21,436 bases of DNA. Source: CAYLQD01 sp043819695. Its GTDB lineage: Bacteria > Planctomycetota > PUPC01. Within the stretch, counting starts at the first letter, position 1. Each line of letters opens with the position of its first letter. The translations under genes were made by a program, and so were the position numbers. Shown here piece by piece: positions 14,286 through 21,436 of the stretch. The notes below the pieces were generated by a model. That model worked only from the letters and a program-made list of their open reading frames with translations, was not told the DNA's origin and made no database searches. The DNA is taken from contig JBDREM010000255.1 of assembly GCA_043819695.1 (NCBI GenBank), positions 1-21,436 on the forward strand, read 5' to 3'.

Positions 14286-15701
14286 ATGACTGGAAAGGTG
14301 CTGGACTTGACTGTCGACAACGTGATCCCGGCCACCGCCACACTCCTGTGCGCGCTCTCCCTCATCTTCTGGCTCAAGACCGGCGAGGTCCAGGGGCTTC
14401 AGGAACGCATTCCGCCCGCCGAGAAGGCCGGCCGGGCCGAAAAGCCCTACGAGCCCATATCGAAAACCTGCGTTGTGGCGAGGTCCGGCGTCGTCCCCGC
14501 CGGTCCGCCCGGATCGTGGCCGCGTTTCCGCGGGCGCAACTTCGACGCCGTCGCGCCGAACGAGCCGCCGCTCGCCCTGAGCTGGGGCAAAGACGGTCCC
14601 GCGAAGCTCTGGGCGGCCGAGGTCGGCGACGGATATGCCGCGGCCGCGGTCCTCGACGGCCGCGTCTACGTCATGGACTACGACGAGGCCAGGCTCCGCG
14701 ACACGCTCCGGTGCCTGTCGCTCGAGAACGGCAACGAGATTTGGCGGCTCTCACATCCCGTCGACGTGAAGTGGAACTACGGCATGTCGCGAACCGTGCC
14801 CGCGGTCACGGAGAAATGGGCCGTCGGCTTCGGCCCGATGTGCCACGTGATCTGCGCCGACGCGAAGACGGGCGCGCTCAAGTGGGCGTTCGACCTGCCG
14901 CACGAGTTCAAGGCCGACGTCCCGCCCTGGTACGCCGGCCAATGTCCGCTGATCGACGAGGCCCGGGCCGTCATCGCCGTCGGCGGCCCCGACGTCCTGA
15001 TGATGGCCGTCGATTGTGAGACGGGCGACATTGTCTGGCGAACGCCGAACCCGCGCGGCTGGAAGATGACCCATTCATCGGTCATGCCGCTCACGCTCAA
15101 CGGCCGGCGGCTATACCTGTACTGCGCGAGCGGCGGGATCGTCGCCGTCTCGGCCGATGACGGCCGTATCCTCTGGGAAGACGACACTTGGCTCGCGATG
15201 CCGGCCAACGTCCCGTCTCCACTCGTCATCGGCGACGGCCGCGTCTTCCTCACCGCAGGCTACGGCGCCGGCAGCCGCATGATCCGGTTCGAGGACAAAG
15301 ACGGCAAGATTGCCGCGAAGACGCTTTTCAATCTGCCGCAGCACGTGTTCGGCGCGGAGCAGCACACGCCGATTCTCTACCGGGGCCACATCTACGGCGT
15401 CGGCGGCAAGGGGCAGCTCGCGTGCCTCGACCTCTCCGGGAATCGCGTCTGGTCGAGCGGGCGGCAGAAGAAATTCGGCCGCGGGCCGTACCTGATCGCG
15501 AACGGACTGCTCTACGTGATGAACGACGTCGGCGTGCTGACACTCGTCGAGGCGACGCCGTCGGCCTATCGCCAGCTCGCCGAGGCGAAGGTCCTGCCCG
15601 CCGACGACAAGGAGGCCTGGGCGCCGATGGCCATCGCCGCCGGCCGGCTTATACTACGCGACATGAAGCGGATGATCTGCCTCGACGTGAGGAGGAAATG
15701 A
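14286..15701 (+). CDS. Membrane-anchored PQQ-like beta-propeller protein
   Basis: The 471-aa protein has one N-terminal membrane helix (about 12-30), a linker, then WPRFRG near residue 78. A repeat-rich propeller follows, with PQQ-like blades recognisable as 'A.D..TG...W' (for example ADAKTGALKW near 191, DCETGDIVW near 243, VSADDGRILW near 288). Such WPRFRG propellers are abundant in planctomycetes. They resemble BamB or quinoprotein folds but generally lack the residues and partner domains of true PQQ dehydrogenases, and none are evident here. It is likely anchored with the propeller in the periplasm, serving as a binding scaffold (inference). It is the first gene of the redox operon, directly behind the promoter, and overlaps the next by 4 nt (ATGA). 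No Shine-Dalgarno is visible. Confidence 0.8.
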   Translation: MTGKVLDLTVDNVIPATATLLCALSLIFWLKTGEVQGLQERIPPAEKAGRAEKPYEPISKTCVVARSGVVPAGPPGSWPRFRGRNFDAVAPNEPPLALSWGKDGPAKLWAAEVGDGYAAAAVLDGRVYVMDYDEARLRDTLRCLSLENGNEIWRLSHPVDVKWNYGMSRTVPAVTEKWAVGFGPMCHVICADAKTGALKWAFDLPHEFKADVPPWYAGQCPLIDEARAVIAVGGPDVLMMAVDCETGDIVWRTPNPRGWKMTHSSVMPLTLNGRRLYLYCASGGIVAVSADDGRILWEDDTWLAMPANVPSPLVIGDGRVFLTAGYGAGSRMIRFEDKDGKIAAKTLFNLPQHVFGAEQHTPILYRGHIYGVGGKGQLACLDLSGNRVWSSGRQKKFGRGPYLIANGLLYVMNDVGVLTLVEATPSAYRQLAEAKVLPADDKEAWAPMAIAAGRLILRDMKRMICLDVRRK

Positions 15702-16711
15702 CCGTGTCGACGTCGAGAACCGCGCCCACGCTGATCGGGCTCGTCGTGGCGCTCGCCGCGGCCGCCGGAGTCTACGTCGCCGTCACGCTCGACTATCGCG
15801 GCCCCGAGAGGCTGCCCACGGCCGACATGGACGAGTTCGCGCCGACCGACCCGGCACTGGTCCATTATCGTGAGGCCGCCGCGATCAACACGGGCCTCGC
15901 CGCGGTCCGCGGGATCGCAGTCGGCCCCCATGACCGAATCTATGTCGCAGGCGACAGCGCCGTCCGGGTGTTCGACGCCGCCGGCAAGGCGCTCTCGACG
16001 ATCAAGATGCCGGCCGAGCCGCGGTGCCTGGCCGTCGCAAAGAACGGCACGCTGTACGTCGGGATGCTCGACCACGTTGTGGTGTACGAAGCCGATGGCG
16101 CCCGCAAGCCGGCCTGGCCGAGCGCGGGCAAGGATGCGATCTTCGCGTCCGTCGCCGTCTCGGAGGAGAACGTCTTAGTCGGGGACGCCGGCAACTTCGT
16201 CGTGCTGCGCTACGACACATCGGGCAAGCTCGTCGGGCGGATCGGCGAGAAGGACCCGCGGCGGAACATCGACGGGTTCGTCTTGCCCAGCCCGTATCTC
16301 GACGTCGCCGTCGGCGACGACGACCTGCTCCGCGTGTCCAATCCCGGCCGACTGCGCGTCGAGATGTACACGCTCGATGGCGACCCGCTCGGTCACTGGG
16401 GCAAAGGCGGGCCCGAGATGGACGGCTTTCAAGGCTGTTGCAATCCGGTGCAGCTCGCCGTGCTCGGCGACGGGGCCGTCGTCACAAGCGAGAAGGGCCT
16501 GCCGCGCGTGAAGGTCCACACGAAGCCCGGCAAGCTCAGGAGCGTCGTCGCCGGGCCGGAGTTGTTCCTCCCCCTGAGGTGCCCGACGGCGGACTGCACG
16601 AAGGGCAAGACGCTCGACCTCGCCGCCGACGGCCGCGGCCGCATCCTGGCGCTCGACCCGTCATCAAATACCGTGCGCATTTTCGTGAGGAAGAAGAGAA
16701 CGGAACAATGA
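15698..16711 (+). CDS. Membrane-anchored NHL-type six-bladed propeller protein
   Basis: The 337-aa protein has an N-terminal membrane helix (about 10-30). NHL/SMP-30-like blades follow (IAVGPHDRIYVAGD near 73, LAVAKNGTLYVG near 111, LDVAVGDDDLLRVSN near 201, LDLAADGRGRILALD near 306). Two Cys pairs stand out: Cys247-Cys248 in GFQGCCNP, followed by VTSEKGLPRVKV, and Cys295 with Cys300. The GCCNP...SEKG arrangement recurs in planctomycete NHL proteins encoded beside ferredoxin genes, so the cysteines may bind metal or form a disulfide (inference). Start is ambiguous. ATG 15698 overlaps the previous stop as ATGA but lies 2 nt from AGGAGG (15690-15695). GTG 15704, two codons in, has an ideal 8-nt spacing and may be the true start. 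Overlaps the next gene by 4 nt. Confidence 0.8.
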   Translation: MTVSTSRTAPTLIGLVVALAAAAGVYVAVTLDYRGPERLPTADMDEFAPTDPALVHYREAAAINTGLAAVRGIAVGPHDRIYVAGDSAVRVFDAAGKALSTIKMPAEPRCLAVAKNGTLYVGMLDHVVVYEADGARKPAWPSAGKDAIFASVAVSEENVLVGDAGNFVVLRYDTSGKLVGRIGEKDPRRNIDGFVLPSPYLDVAVGDDDLLRVSNPGRLRVEMYTLDGDPLGHWGKGGPEMDGFQGCCNPVQLAVLGDGAVVTSEKGLPRVKVHTKPGKLRSVVAGPELFLPLRCPTADCTKGKTLDLAADGRGRILALDPSSNTVRIFVRKKRTEQ

Positions 16712-16950
16712 GCGAGAAGACCGAACGCACGAAGGGCCGCCGCGACTTTGTCTGCGCACTGCTCCGCTGGGCGACGCTCGGCGGGCTCGTCGGCGGCACG
16801 CTGGGCCTGATGTCGAGGCGCAGAGACGGCCGGCAAAAGCTCGCGTGCATCAACGACGCGAACTGCCGCACCTGCTCGAAGTGCTGCGATTGCCCGCTGA
16901 GCGAGTATGAGTCGCCCGGCTGCGGGCACGAGCGCGCGCCGAAATCGTAA
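16708..16950 (+). CDS. Small Cys-rich protein with Tat-like N-terminus
   Basis: The 80-aa protein starts GRRDFVCALL (about 10-19), a twin-Arg motif followed by a hydrophobic stretch (about 23-35). That suggests Tat export or a single membrane anchor. The remainder carries seven cysteines: Cys47, 53, 56, 59, 60, 62 and 72, with CRTCSKCCDCP at the core. The spacing is not a standard ferredoxin motif, yet such density suggests a metal or Fe-S site. The start at 16708 overlaps the NHL gene stop (ATGA), and the Tat-ferredoxin gene follows after 30 nt. It is a coupled member of the redox operon and may be an accessory subunit. I do not recognise a named family. Confidence 0.75.
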   Translation: MSEKTERTKGRRDFVCALLRWATLGGLVGGTLGLMSRRRDGRQKLACINDANCRTCSKCCDCPLSEYESPGCGHERAPKS

Positions 16951-16980
16951 CCACGCGGACAACTTTGCCCGAGGAATGAG

Positions 16981-17565
16981 ATGGCGGAAGACAAGTCAGA
17001 GCTCACTCGACGCGATCTGCTGAAGGCCGGCGGCCAGATAACGGCGCTCGTCGTGCTCGGCGGCGGAGCCGCCTTCCTCGGCGCACGCGCCAGCGGCGAC
17101 GACACGGTCTGGCAGATCAACCCGAGCAAATGCGTCCAGTGCGGCAACTGCGCCGACTACTGCGTCCTCAAGCCCTCGGCCGTGAAGTGCGTCCACGCCA
17201 TCAAAATCTGCGGGTACTGCCTGCCGTGCTTCGGCTACTTCGTCGGGAAGCCCGGCGCGTACACGCCCGGCGCCGAGAACGAGCTCTGCCCGGTCGGCGC
17301 CCTGAAGCGCAAGCACGTCGAGGGCCAGTTCCACGAGTACACCGTCGACGAAGAGACGTGCATCGCCTGCGGCCGGTGCGCAAAGGGCTGCCGGACCAGC
17401 GGCAACGGCTCGCTCTACCTCCAGGTCCGGCACGACCGCTGCGTCAACTGCAGCCAATGCTCGATCGCCGAGGCGTGCCCGTCGGGCGCGTTCGTGCGCC
17501 TGCCCGCCAGTGATCCGTACATCAAGCCGAAGATCAAGACGAAAGCGAAGGACGAGGCCACTTGA
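16981..17565 (+). CDS. Tat-exported poly-[4Fe-4S] ferredoxin, NapG-like
   Basis: The 194-aa protein has a classical twin-arginine signal (TRRDLLK at 9-15, then a hydrophobic helix to about 34), so it is probably folded with its clusters and exported or membrane-tethered. Three CxxCxxC groups are present: Cys51/54/57 with Cys61; Cys127/130/133 with Cys137; and Cys154/157/160 with Cys166-Pro, where five rather than three residues precede the last Cys. Cys103-Pro and an extra cluster Cys70/77/80/83 add to these. This supports three or four [4Fe-4S] clusters, similar to NapG. Its neighbour is the membrane Fe-S protein, matching the NapG-NapH pairing. The start at 16981 has GAGG at 16971-16974 with 6-nt spacing. 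It overlaps the next gene by 4 nt (TTGA). Confidence 0.88.
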   Translation: MAEDKSELTRRDLLKAGGQITALVVLGGGAAFLGARASGDDTVWQINPSKCVQCGNCADYCVLKPSAVKCVHAIKICGYCLPCFGYFVGKPGAYTPGAENELCPVGALKRKHVEGQFHEYTVDEETCIACGRCAKGCRTSGNGSLYLQVRHDRCVNCSQCSIAEACPSGAFVRLPASDPYIKPKIKTKAKDEAT

Positions 17566-18944
17566 GCAGAAACCGAGTTCTCCTGACCATCGCTCTCGTC
17601 GCGGCCGCCGTCGGGCTGGCCGTGTTCGCCGCGCAGTTCTTCCCGCGGCGCGACGTCGACAAGGACCTCTGGTCGCCCGCGCAGCGCTTCCCGCGGCCCG
17701 CACTGCCGGAGACGTACATCGCGCCGACGACGGACTATCCGGCCGGCCGCGCCGTCGCCCGGGAGTACATCGACGCCGCCGCGCTGATCGCGGCGCTCGC
17801 CGCGGCCGCGTACCTTGCGCTCAAGAAACGCTCGCGGACGGGCATCGTCGTCCTGATGCTCGCCTCGCTCGCCTACTTCGGCTTCTACCGCGGCGGATGC
17901 GTCTGCCCCATCGGCGCCATACAGCACGTCGCCGAAGCGGCGTTCGACAGCCGCTTCGCCTTGCCGGCCGCCGTGCTGCTCTTTTTTGCCCTGCCGCTCG
18001 TCGCCGCGCTCTTCTTCGGGCGGGTCTTCTGTTCGGCGGTCTGCCCGCTGGGCGCAATGCAGGACGTCGTACTCCTGCGGCCGATGAAGGTCCCCGGCTG
18101 GCTCGAGCACGCGCTCCAGCTCTTCGCCTACGTGTACCTCGGCCTGGCGGTTCTCTTCGCCGCGACCGGCGCCGGCTACGTCATCTGCCGCTACGACCCG
18201 TTCGTGAGCTTCTTCCGCCTGCGCGGCAACATCGAGATGCTGGTGCTCGGCGCGTGTTTCATCATCGTCGCAATCTTCGTCGGCAGGCCGTACTGCCGCT
18301 ACTTCTGCCCCTACGGCGTCCTGCTGAGGCTCGCGTCGAAGGTCTCGTGGCGGCGGGCGACTATCACCCCGGATGAGTGCGTCCGATGCCGGCTGTGCGA
18401 GGACGCGTGTCCGTTCGGCGCGATCCGGAAGCCGACGCCCGATGCGGAGGGCGCCCGGGCCGAGGGCAAGGCCCGGCTCGGCCTGTTGATCCTCGCTCTC
18501 CCGCTGCTCGTCTTGCTCGGCGTCTGGCTCGGCAGCCTGTCGAGCGGCTGGTTCGCCGGGGCGCACCCCGCCGTCGCCCAGGCCAGGACAGTCGGGGCGG
18601 AGGAGACGGAGCTCTCCGGCCCGGAGGAAAAGCTGGAGACGAGAACACAGGCGTTTCTGCGCACGGCCAGAACGCCGGAGCAGTTGTACGAGGAAGAAGC
18701 CGTTGTGCTGAAGCGGTTCGAACTTGGCGGAGCGCTCTTCGGCGGGTGGGTCGGCCTCGTCGTCGGCGCGAAGCTCGTCGCGCTGTCCGTGCGGCGCAGG
18801 CGTACTGACTACGAGGCCGACGCGGGCCAGTGCGTCGCCTGCGGCCGCTGCTTCGCCCACTGTCCGCGCGAGCACCTGCGCCGGAAAACCCTGCGGGGAG
18901 AAGGAACAACGGCCACACCGGACGACGCGGCGGAGACCACGTGA
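17562..18944 (+). CDS. Polytopic Fe-S membrane protein, NapH/CcoG-like
   Basis: The 460-aa protein has about seven or eight membrane helices (near 6-24, 71-89, 95-110, 137-153, 188-208, 227-241, 306-326, 390-407). It carries the C-x3-C-P motifs of NapH/NosR/PceC-type proteins, Cys157-x3-Cys161 and Cys245-x3-Cys249, plus GGCVCP at 111-116. Two [4Fe-4S] motifs CxxCxxCxxxCP lie far apart, at Cys273-283 and Cys424-434, separated by two helices and a roughly 60-residue soluble loop. Such proteins pass electrons between quinol pool and periplasmic or cytoplasmic Fe-S partners. The start is TTG at 17562, overlapping the ferredoxin stop by 4 nt, with GAGG/AAGGA upstream. Overlap with the next gene is also 4 nt (GTGA). 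It is longer than NapH (about 290 aa) and differs from CcoG in its split motifs. Confidence 0.86.
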   Translation: MSRNRVLLTIALVAAAVGLAVFAAQFFPRRDVDKDLWSPAQRFPRPALPETYIAPTTDYPAGRAVAREYIDAAALIAALAAAAYLALKKRSRTGIVVLMLASLAYFGFYRGGCVCPIGAIQHVAEAAFDSRFALPAAVLLFFALPLVAALFFGRVFCSAVCPLGAMQDVVLLRPMKVPGWLEHALQLFAYVYLGLAVLFAATGAGYVICRYDPFVSFFRLRGNIEMLVLGACFIIVAIFVGRPYCRYFCPYGVLLRLASKVSWRRATITPDECVRCRLCEDACPFGAIRKPTPDAEGARAEGKARLGLLILALPLLVLLGVWLGSLSSGWFAGAHPAVAQARTVGAEETELSGPEEKLETRTQAFLRTARTPEQLYEEEAVVLKRFELGGALFGGWVGLVVGAKLVALSVRRRRTDYEADAGQCVACGRCFAHCPREHLRRKTLRGEGTTATPDDAAETT

Positions 18945-20692
18945 GCAAAGAAGACCTCATCGAGCAGAAGATCCGAAGCTGCGGCCCGGCGTGGTACCGA
19001 GCGGCGGCGCGGACGGCCGCCGTCGCGGGCGCCTTCTGCCTGGTCGTCGCCGCGCTGCTCGCCGTCAAGTGGGCCCAAAGCCAGAGGCTCGATCCGATCT
19101 ACAACGCCGGGATGGCGAAGCTGCGCGAGCAGTTCTCGGCGGCCCGGACCGACGAGGCGCTCAAGACGAAACTGCGGTCGCTCGATCTCGAACTCCGCGG
19201 CCAGAACACGCGCAACACGGAGTTCCTGCTCGACGGGGCATATCTTCTGCTCGGCGGGCTCATCGTTTTCGTCGTGGCGCTCCGCGTCGCCGTTGCGTTC
19301 AAGAAGCAGCTTCCGGCGCCGCCGGAAGGGCATGCTCCGCGCGGCGAGCAGAAGGCCGGGGCGATGCTGGCGCGATGGTCGGTCGCGGCGGCGGCGTTGA
19401 TTCTCGCGGCGGCGGGGGTGTCGGGCGCGCTGAGCACGTCTCCGCCGCCCGAACAAACGGCCGGCCCCGGCAAGGTGGTCGAGCGCCCCGAGCTCGACCC
19501 CGCGAAGCAGTGGCCGCGGTTCCGCGGGCCCGGCGGGCGCGGCGTGTCGGCCTACACGAACATCCCAACGCAGTGGAACGGTACGACCGGTGAGGGCGTA
19601 TTGTGGAAGACGGCCGTGCCGCTGCCCGGGCAGAACTCGCCCGTCGTCTGGGGCGGCCGCGTGTTCCTGTCCGGTGCCTCGAAGACGCGGCGCGAGGTCT
19701 ACTGCTTCGACGCGAACTCAGGCGACTTGCTCTGGCGCTCGCCGGTCGAGGGCATCCCCGGCTCGCCGCTCAAGCCGCCGAAGGTAATGGAAGCAACGGG
19801 CTACGCCGCGCCGACGACGGCGACCGACGGGCGGCGCGTCTATGCGATCTTCGCGAACGGCGACCTCGCAGCGTTCGACCTCGACGGCCGCCGCCTGTGG
19901 GCGAAGAACCTCGGCGAACTCGACAACCACTACGGCCACGCGTCGTCGCTCACCACCTGGCGCGGCACGCTAATCGTCCAGCTCGATCAGGGCCCGCCGC
20001 TCGAGCCCGAGACGCCGACGAAGTCGGCCATCATTGCCTTCGACGGCGCCTCGGGCGAGATCACGTGGCGGGCCGAGCGGCCCGTGCCGACGTCCTGGTC
20101 TTCGCCCATCGTGATTGAAGTGGCCGGGCAAACACAGCTCGTCGCGTGCGGCGACCCGTGGGTCATCGCGTACGATCCCGAGACGGGCGCCGAGCTTTGG
20201 CGCGTCAAGTGCCTGAGCGGCGAGATCGGCCCGTCGCCGACCTGCGCCGGCGGGCTCGTGTTCGTCGCGCAGGAGGGAGCCGTCCTCGCCGCGATCCGTC
20301 CGGGCAAGGGGGCGGACAGCGCCGCGAAGATCGTGTGGACGTCCGATGAGAACCTGCCCGACACGGTCAGCCCGGCGAGCAACGGCGAGCTTGTCTTCAC
20401 CGTCGCCGGCGTGGTCGTCGCCTGCTTCGATGCAAAGAACGGGAAGCTTCTCTGGGATCACGAGTTCGAGCGCTCGTTCAACTCGTCGCTCGGGATCGCC
20501 GGCGGCCAGGTGTACCTGATGGACGTGAAGGGCGTGATGCACGTCTTCGAGGCGGGCCGCGCGTTCAAGCCCGCCGGCACGGCGCCGCTCGGAGAAGACT
20601 CGGACACGTCGCCCGCGTTCGCCGACGGCCGTATTTACATCCGCGGCAAGAAGCACCTCTTCTGCTTTGGGAGCGCCGATGGCCGACGCTGA
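18941..20692 (+). CDS. Second PQQ-like beta-propeller protein with three membrane helices
   Basis: The 583-aa protein has three membrane helices (about 24-43, 97-118, 144-163) with a charged helical loop between the first two. WPRFRGP near residue 191 then opens a long propeller with PQQ-like blades (FDANSGDLLWR near 256, FDLDGRRLWAKN, FDGASGEITWR, YDPETGAELWR, FDAKNGKLLWD). It shares the WPRFRG entry motif with the first propeller of the operon but has a larger membrane part. The propeller should be extracytoplasmic. No evidence for bound PQQ is seen. The start is GTG at 18941, which overlaps the preceding stop as GTGA. The reading frame remains open upstream to 18830 but that part lies inside the membrane Fe-S gene. 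It overlaps the NuoE gene by 14 nt. Confidence 0.82.
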   Translation: MSKEDLIEQKIRSCGPAWYRAAARTAAVAGAFCLVVAALLAVKWAQSQRLDPIYNAGMAKLREQFSAARTDEALKTKLRSLDLELRGQNTRNTEFLLDGAYLLLGGLIVFVVALRVAVAFKKQLPAPPEGHAPRGEQKAGAMLARWSVAAAALILAAAGVSGALSTSPPPEQTAGPGKVVERPELDPAKQWPRFRGPGGRGVSAYTNIPTQWNGTTGEGVLWKTAVPLPGQNSPVVWGGRVFLSGASKTRREVYCFDANSGDLLWRSPVEGIPGSPLKPPKVMEATGYAAPTTATDGRRVYAIFANGDLAAFDLDGRRLWAKNLGELDNHYGHASSLTTWRGTLIVQLDQGPPLEPETPTKSAIIAFDGASGEITWRAERPVPTSWSSPIVIEVAGQTQLVACGDPWVIAYDPETGAELWRVKCLSGEIGPSPTCAGGLVFVAQEGAVLAAIRPGKGADSAAKIVWTSDENLPDTVSPASNGELVFTVAGVVVACFDAKNGKLLWDHEFERSFNSSLGIAGGQVYLMDVKGVMHVFEAGRAFKPAGTAPLGEDSDTSPAFADGRIYIRGKKHLFCFGSADGRR

Positions 20693-21436
20693 ACCGACAA
20701 TCGACCTCGCCTGCGTCGACAGCATCGTCGCCGGCATCGGCCGCGAACCGGAGCACACGATCCCGATCCTCCACGCGATCCAGCGCCGGTTCCGCTACCT
20801 GCCCGAGGCGGCGCGGCGCCGCGTCTGCGAGATCACCGAGATCACACCGGCCGACATCGCCGGCGTCGCCTCGTTCTACTCGCAGTTCCGGCTTCGCCCG
20901 TGCGGCGAGCACGTCATCAGCGTCTGCCACGGGACCGCGTGTCACGTCAAGGGCGCGCAGGGCGTGACCGACGCGCTCTATCGTGTGCTCGACATCCCGG
21001 CCGGCGACGACACCGACCCCGGCGGCACGTTCACGGTGCAGAAGGTCGCCTGCCTCGGCTGCTGCACGCTCGCACCCGTCTTCCAGATCGACGGCATCAC
21101 GTACGGGCATCTGGCGCCGGACACGGTCGGCGACGCTCTCCGCGACTTTCTCCGGCTGAAGGAGCTCGGCGTGCTCGACCAGCCGGTCGAGCGGCCGTCG
21201 GAGAACCCGCGCCGGCTGGCCGAGGTGCGGATCGCGCTCGACTCCTGCTGCGTGGCCGGGGGCACGATGAAGGTCTACGAGGCGTTCGAGCGCGCCGTCC
21301 GGCGAATCGCCGCGCCCGCCGTCGTCAAGCGCGTCGGCTGCATCAGCATGTGCCACCAGGTCCCGTTTCGTCGAGATCGCCATGCCGGGCGAGCCGCCCG
21401 CCCTATATGCGCACGTACACGCCGACGACGCCGAGC
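20679..21436 (+). CDS. NuoE-NuoF-like fusion (partial, frameshifted)
   Basis: From ATG 20679 the first about 165 residues are a NuoE/HndA-type thioredoxin-like [2Fe-2S] subunit. Its ligands are Cys83-x4-Cys88 (CHGTAC) and Cys125-x3-Cys129 (CLGCC), as in complex I 24-kDa subunits. A second domain starts near residue 180 (ALDSCCVAGG ... VGCISMCHQVPF). It matches the N-terminal thioredoxin-like domain of NuoF/HymB/HoxF-type diaphorase subunits, so this is a fusion or a continuous NuoE-NuoF chain. At 21366-21368 the run TTT carries one T too many. With a single T removed the frame continues VEIAMPGEPPALYAHVHADD, as expected for the family; as given, it becomes Arg-rich nonsense to the window end. 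The FMN/NADH domain would lie outside. Likely accepts electrons from NAD(P)H. Confidence 0.82.
   Translation, partial: MADAEPTIDLACVDSIVAGIGREPEHTIPILHAIQRRFRYLPEAARRRVCEITEITPADIAGVASFYSQFRLRPCGEHVISVCHGTACHVKGAQGVTDALYRVLDIPAGDDTDPGGTFTVQKVACLGCCTLAPVFQIDGITYGHLAPDTVGDALRDFLRLKELGVLDQPVERPSENPRRLAEVRIALDSCCVAGGTMKVYEAFERAVRRIAAPAVVKRVGCISMCHQVPFRRDRHAGRAARPICARTRRRRR

Noticed and set aside
14054..14377. 107-aa minus-strand open frame reaching the fucosidase start
   Set aside because: Runs antisense across the plus-strand promoter and propeller start. Pro/Ala-rich, no motif; it only shares the TAG that interrupts the fucosidase.
13658..15019. 453-aa plus-strand open frame
   Set aside because: Antisense to the fucosidase relic and out of frame with the propeller gene; Arg-rich composition without motifs.
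14286..15701. True PQQ-dependent dehydrogenase
   Set aside because: Only the repeat propeller is seen. No disulfide-ring Cys pair, metal-site motif or cytochrome domain supports a cofactor-binding enzyme.

Overview
The window is G+C-rich bacterial chromosome. It is most likely from the Planctomycetota or a relative in the PVC/FCB-type deep-branching groups, possibly a metagenome assembly. That placement is an inference from gene content: a single-copy prepilin with an H-x9-D[G] type C-terminus, an elaborate MoxR/DUF58/VWA operon, non-enzymatic PQQ-like propellers beginning with a WPRFRG motif, and a GH29 fucosidase relic. There is no rRNA, tRNA, CRISPR array or insertion sequence that I can see.

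Left edge (1-313): the last 32 codons of a plus-strand protein ending in a Fis-type helix-turn-helix (probably an NtrC-class regulator). A 214-bp convergent intergenic space follows, with short tandem repeats, a perfect 18-bp palindrome and a GC hairpin.

Minus-strand operon (13065 down to 314): nine genes, almost all coupled by 1-17 nt overlaps. In transcription order they are a membrane coiled-coil protein of unknown function, a MoxR AAA+ ATPase, an exported/membrane protein with a GATase-like segment, an ABC ATPase, an ABC-2 permease, a DUF58 protein, a BatA-like VWA membrane protein, a large VWA plus GATase-like membrane protein, and a type IV prepilin-like protein. A TTGCCG-18-TATAAT promoter sits just in front. 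This is a MoxR/Bat-type envelope module with an ABC exporter and a pseudopilin built into it.

Middle (13066-14285): intergenic repeats and hairpins, then a decayed GH29 alpha-L-fucosidase on the minus strand. It has a nonsense codon at position 3, an internal deletion that shifts the frame, and a second, large in-frame deletion. Its original Shine-Dalgarno sequence is still present.

Plus-strand operon (14286 to the right edge): seven tightly coupled genes. They are a membrane-anchored PQQ-like propeller, an NHL-type propeller, an 80-aa Cys-rich protein with a Tat-like N-terminus, a Tat-exported poly-[4Fe-4S] ferredoxin (NapG-like), a polytopic NapH/CcoG-like Fe-S membrane protein, a second PQQ-like propeller with three membrane helices, and a NuoE protein continuing into the start of a NuoF-like domain. 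The last reading frame is broken by one extra T near 21366 and then runs off the window. Taken together this looks like a membrane electron-transfer system linking an NAD(P)H-type diaphorase to an iron-sulfur membrane unit, with propeller proteins as partners. The reaction it serves cannot be read from this window.
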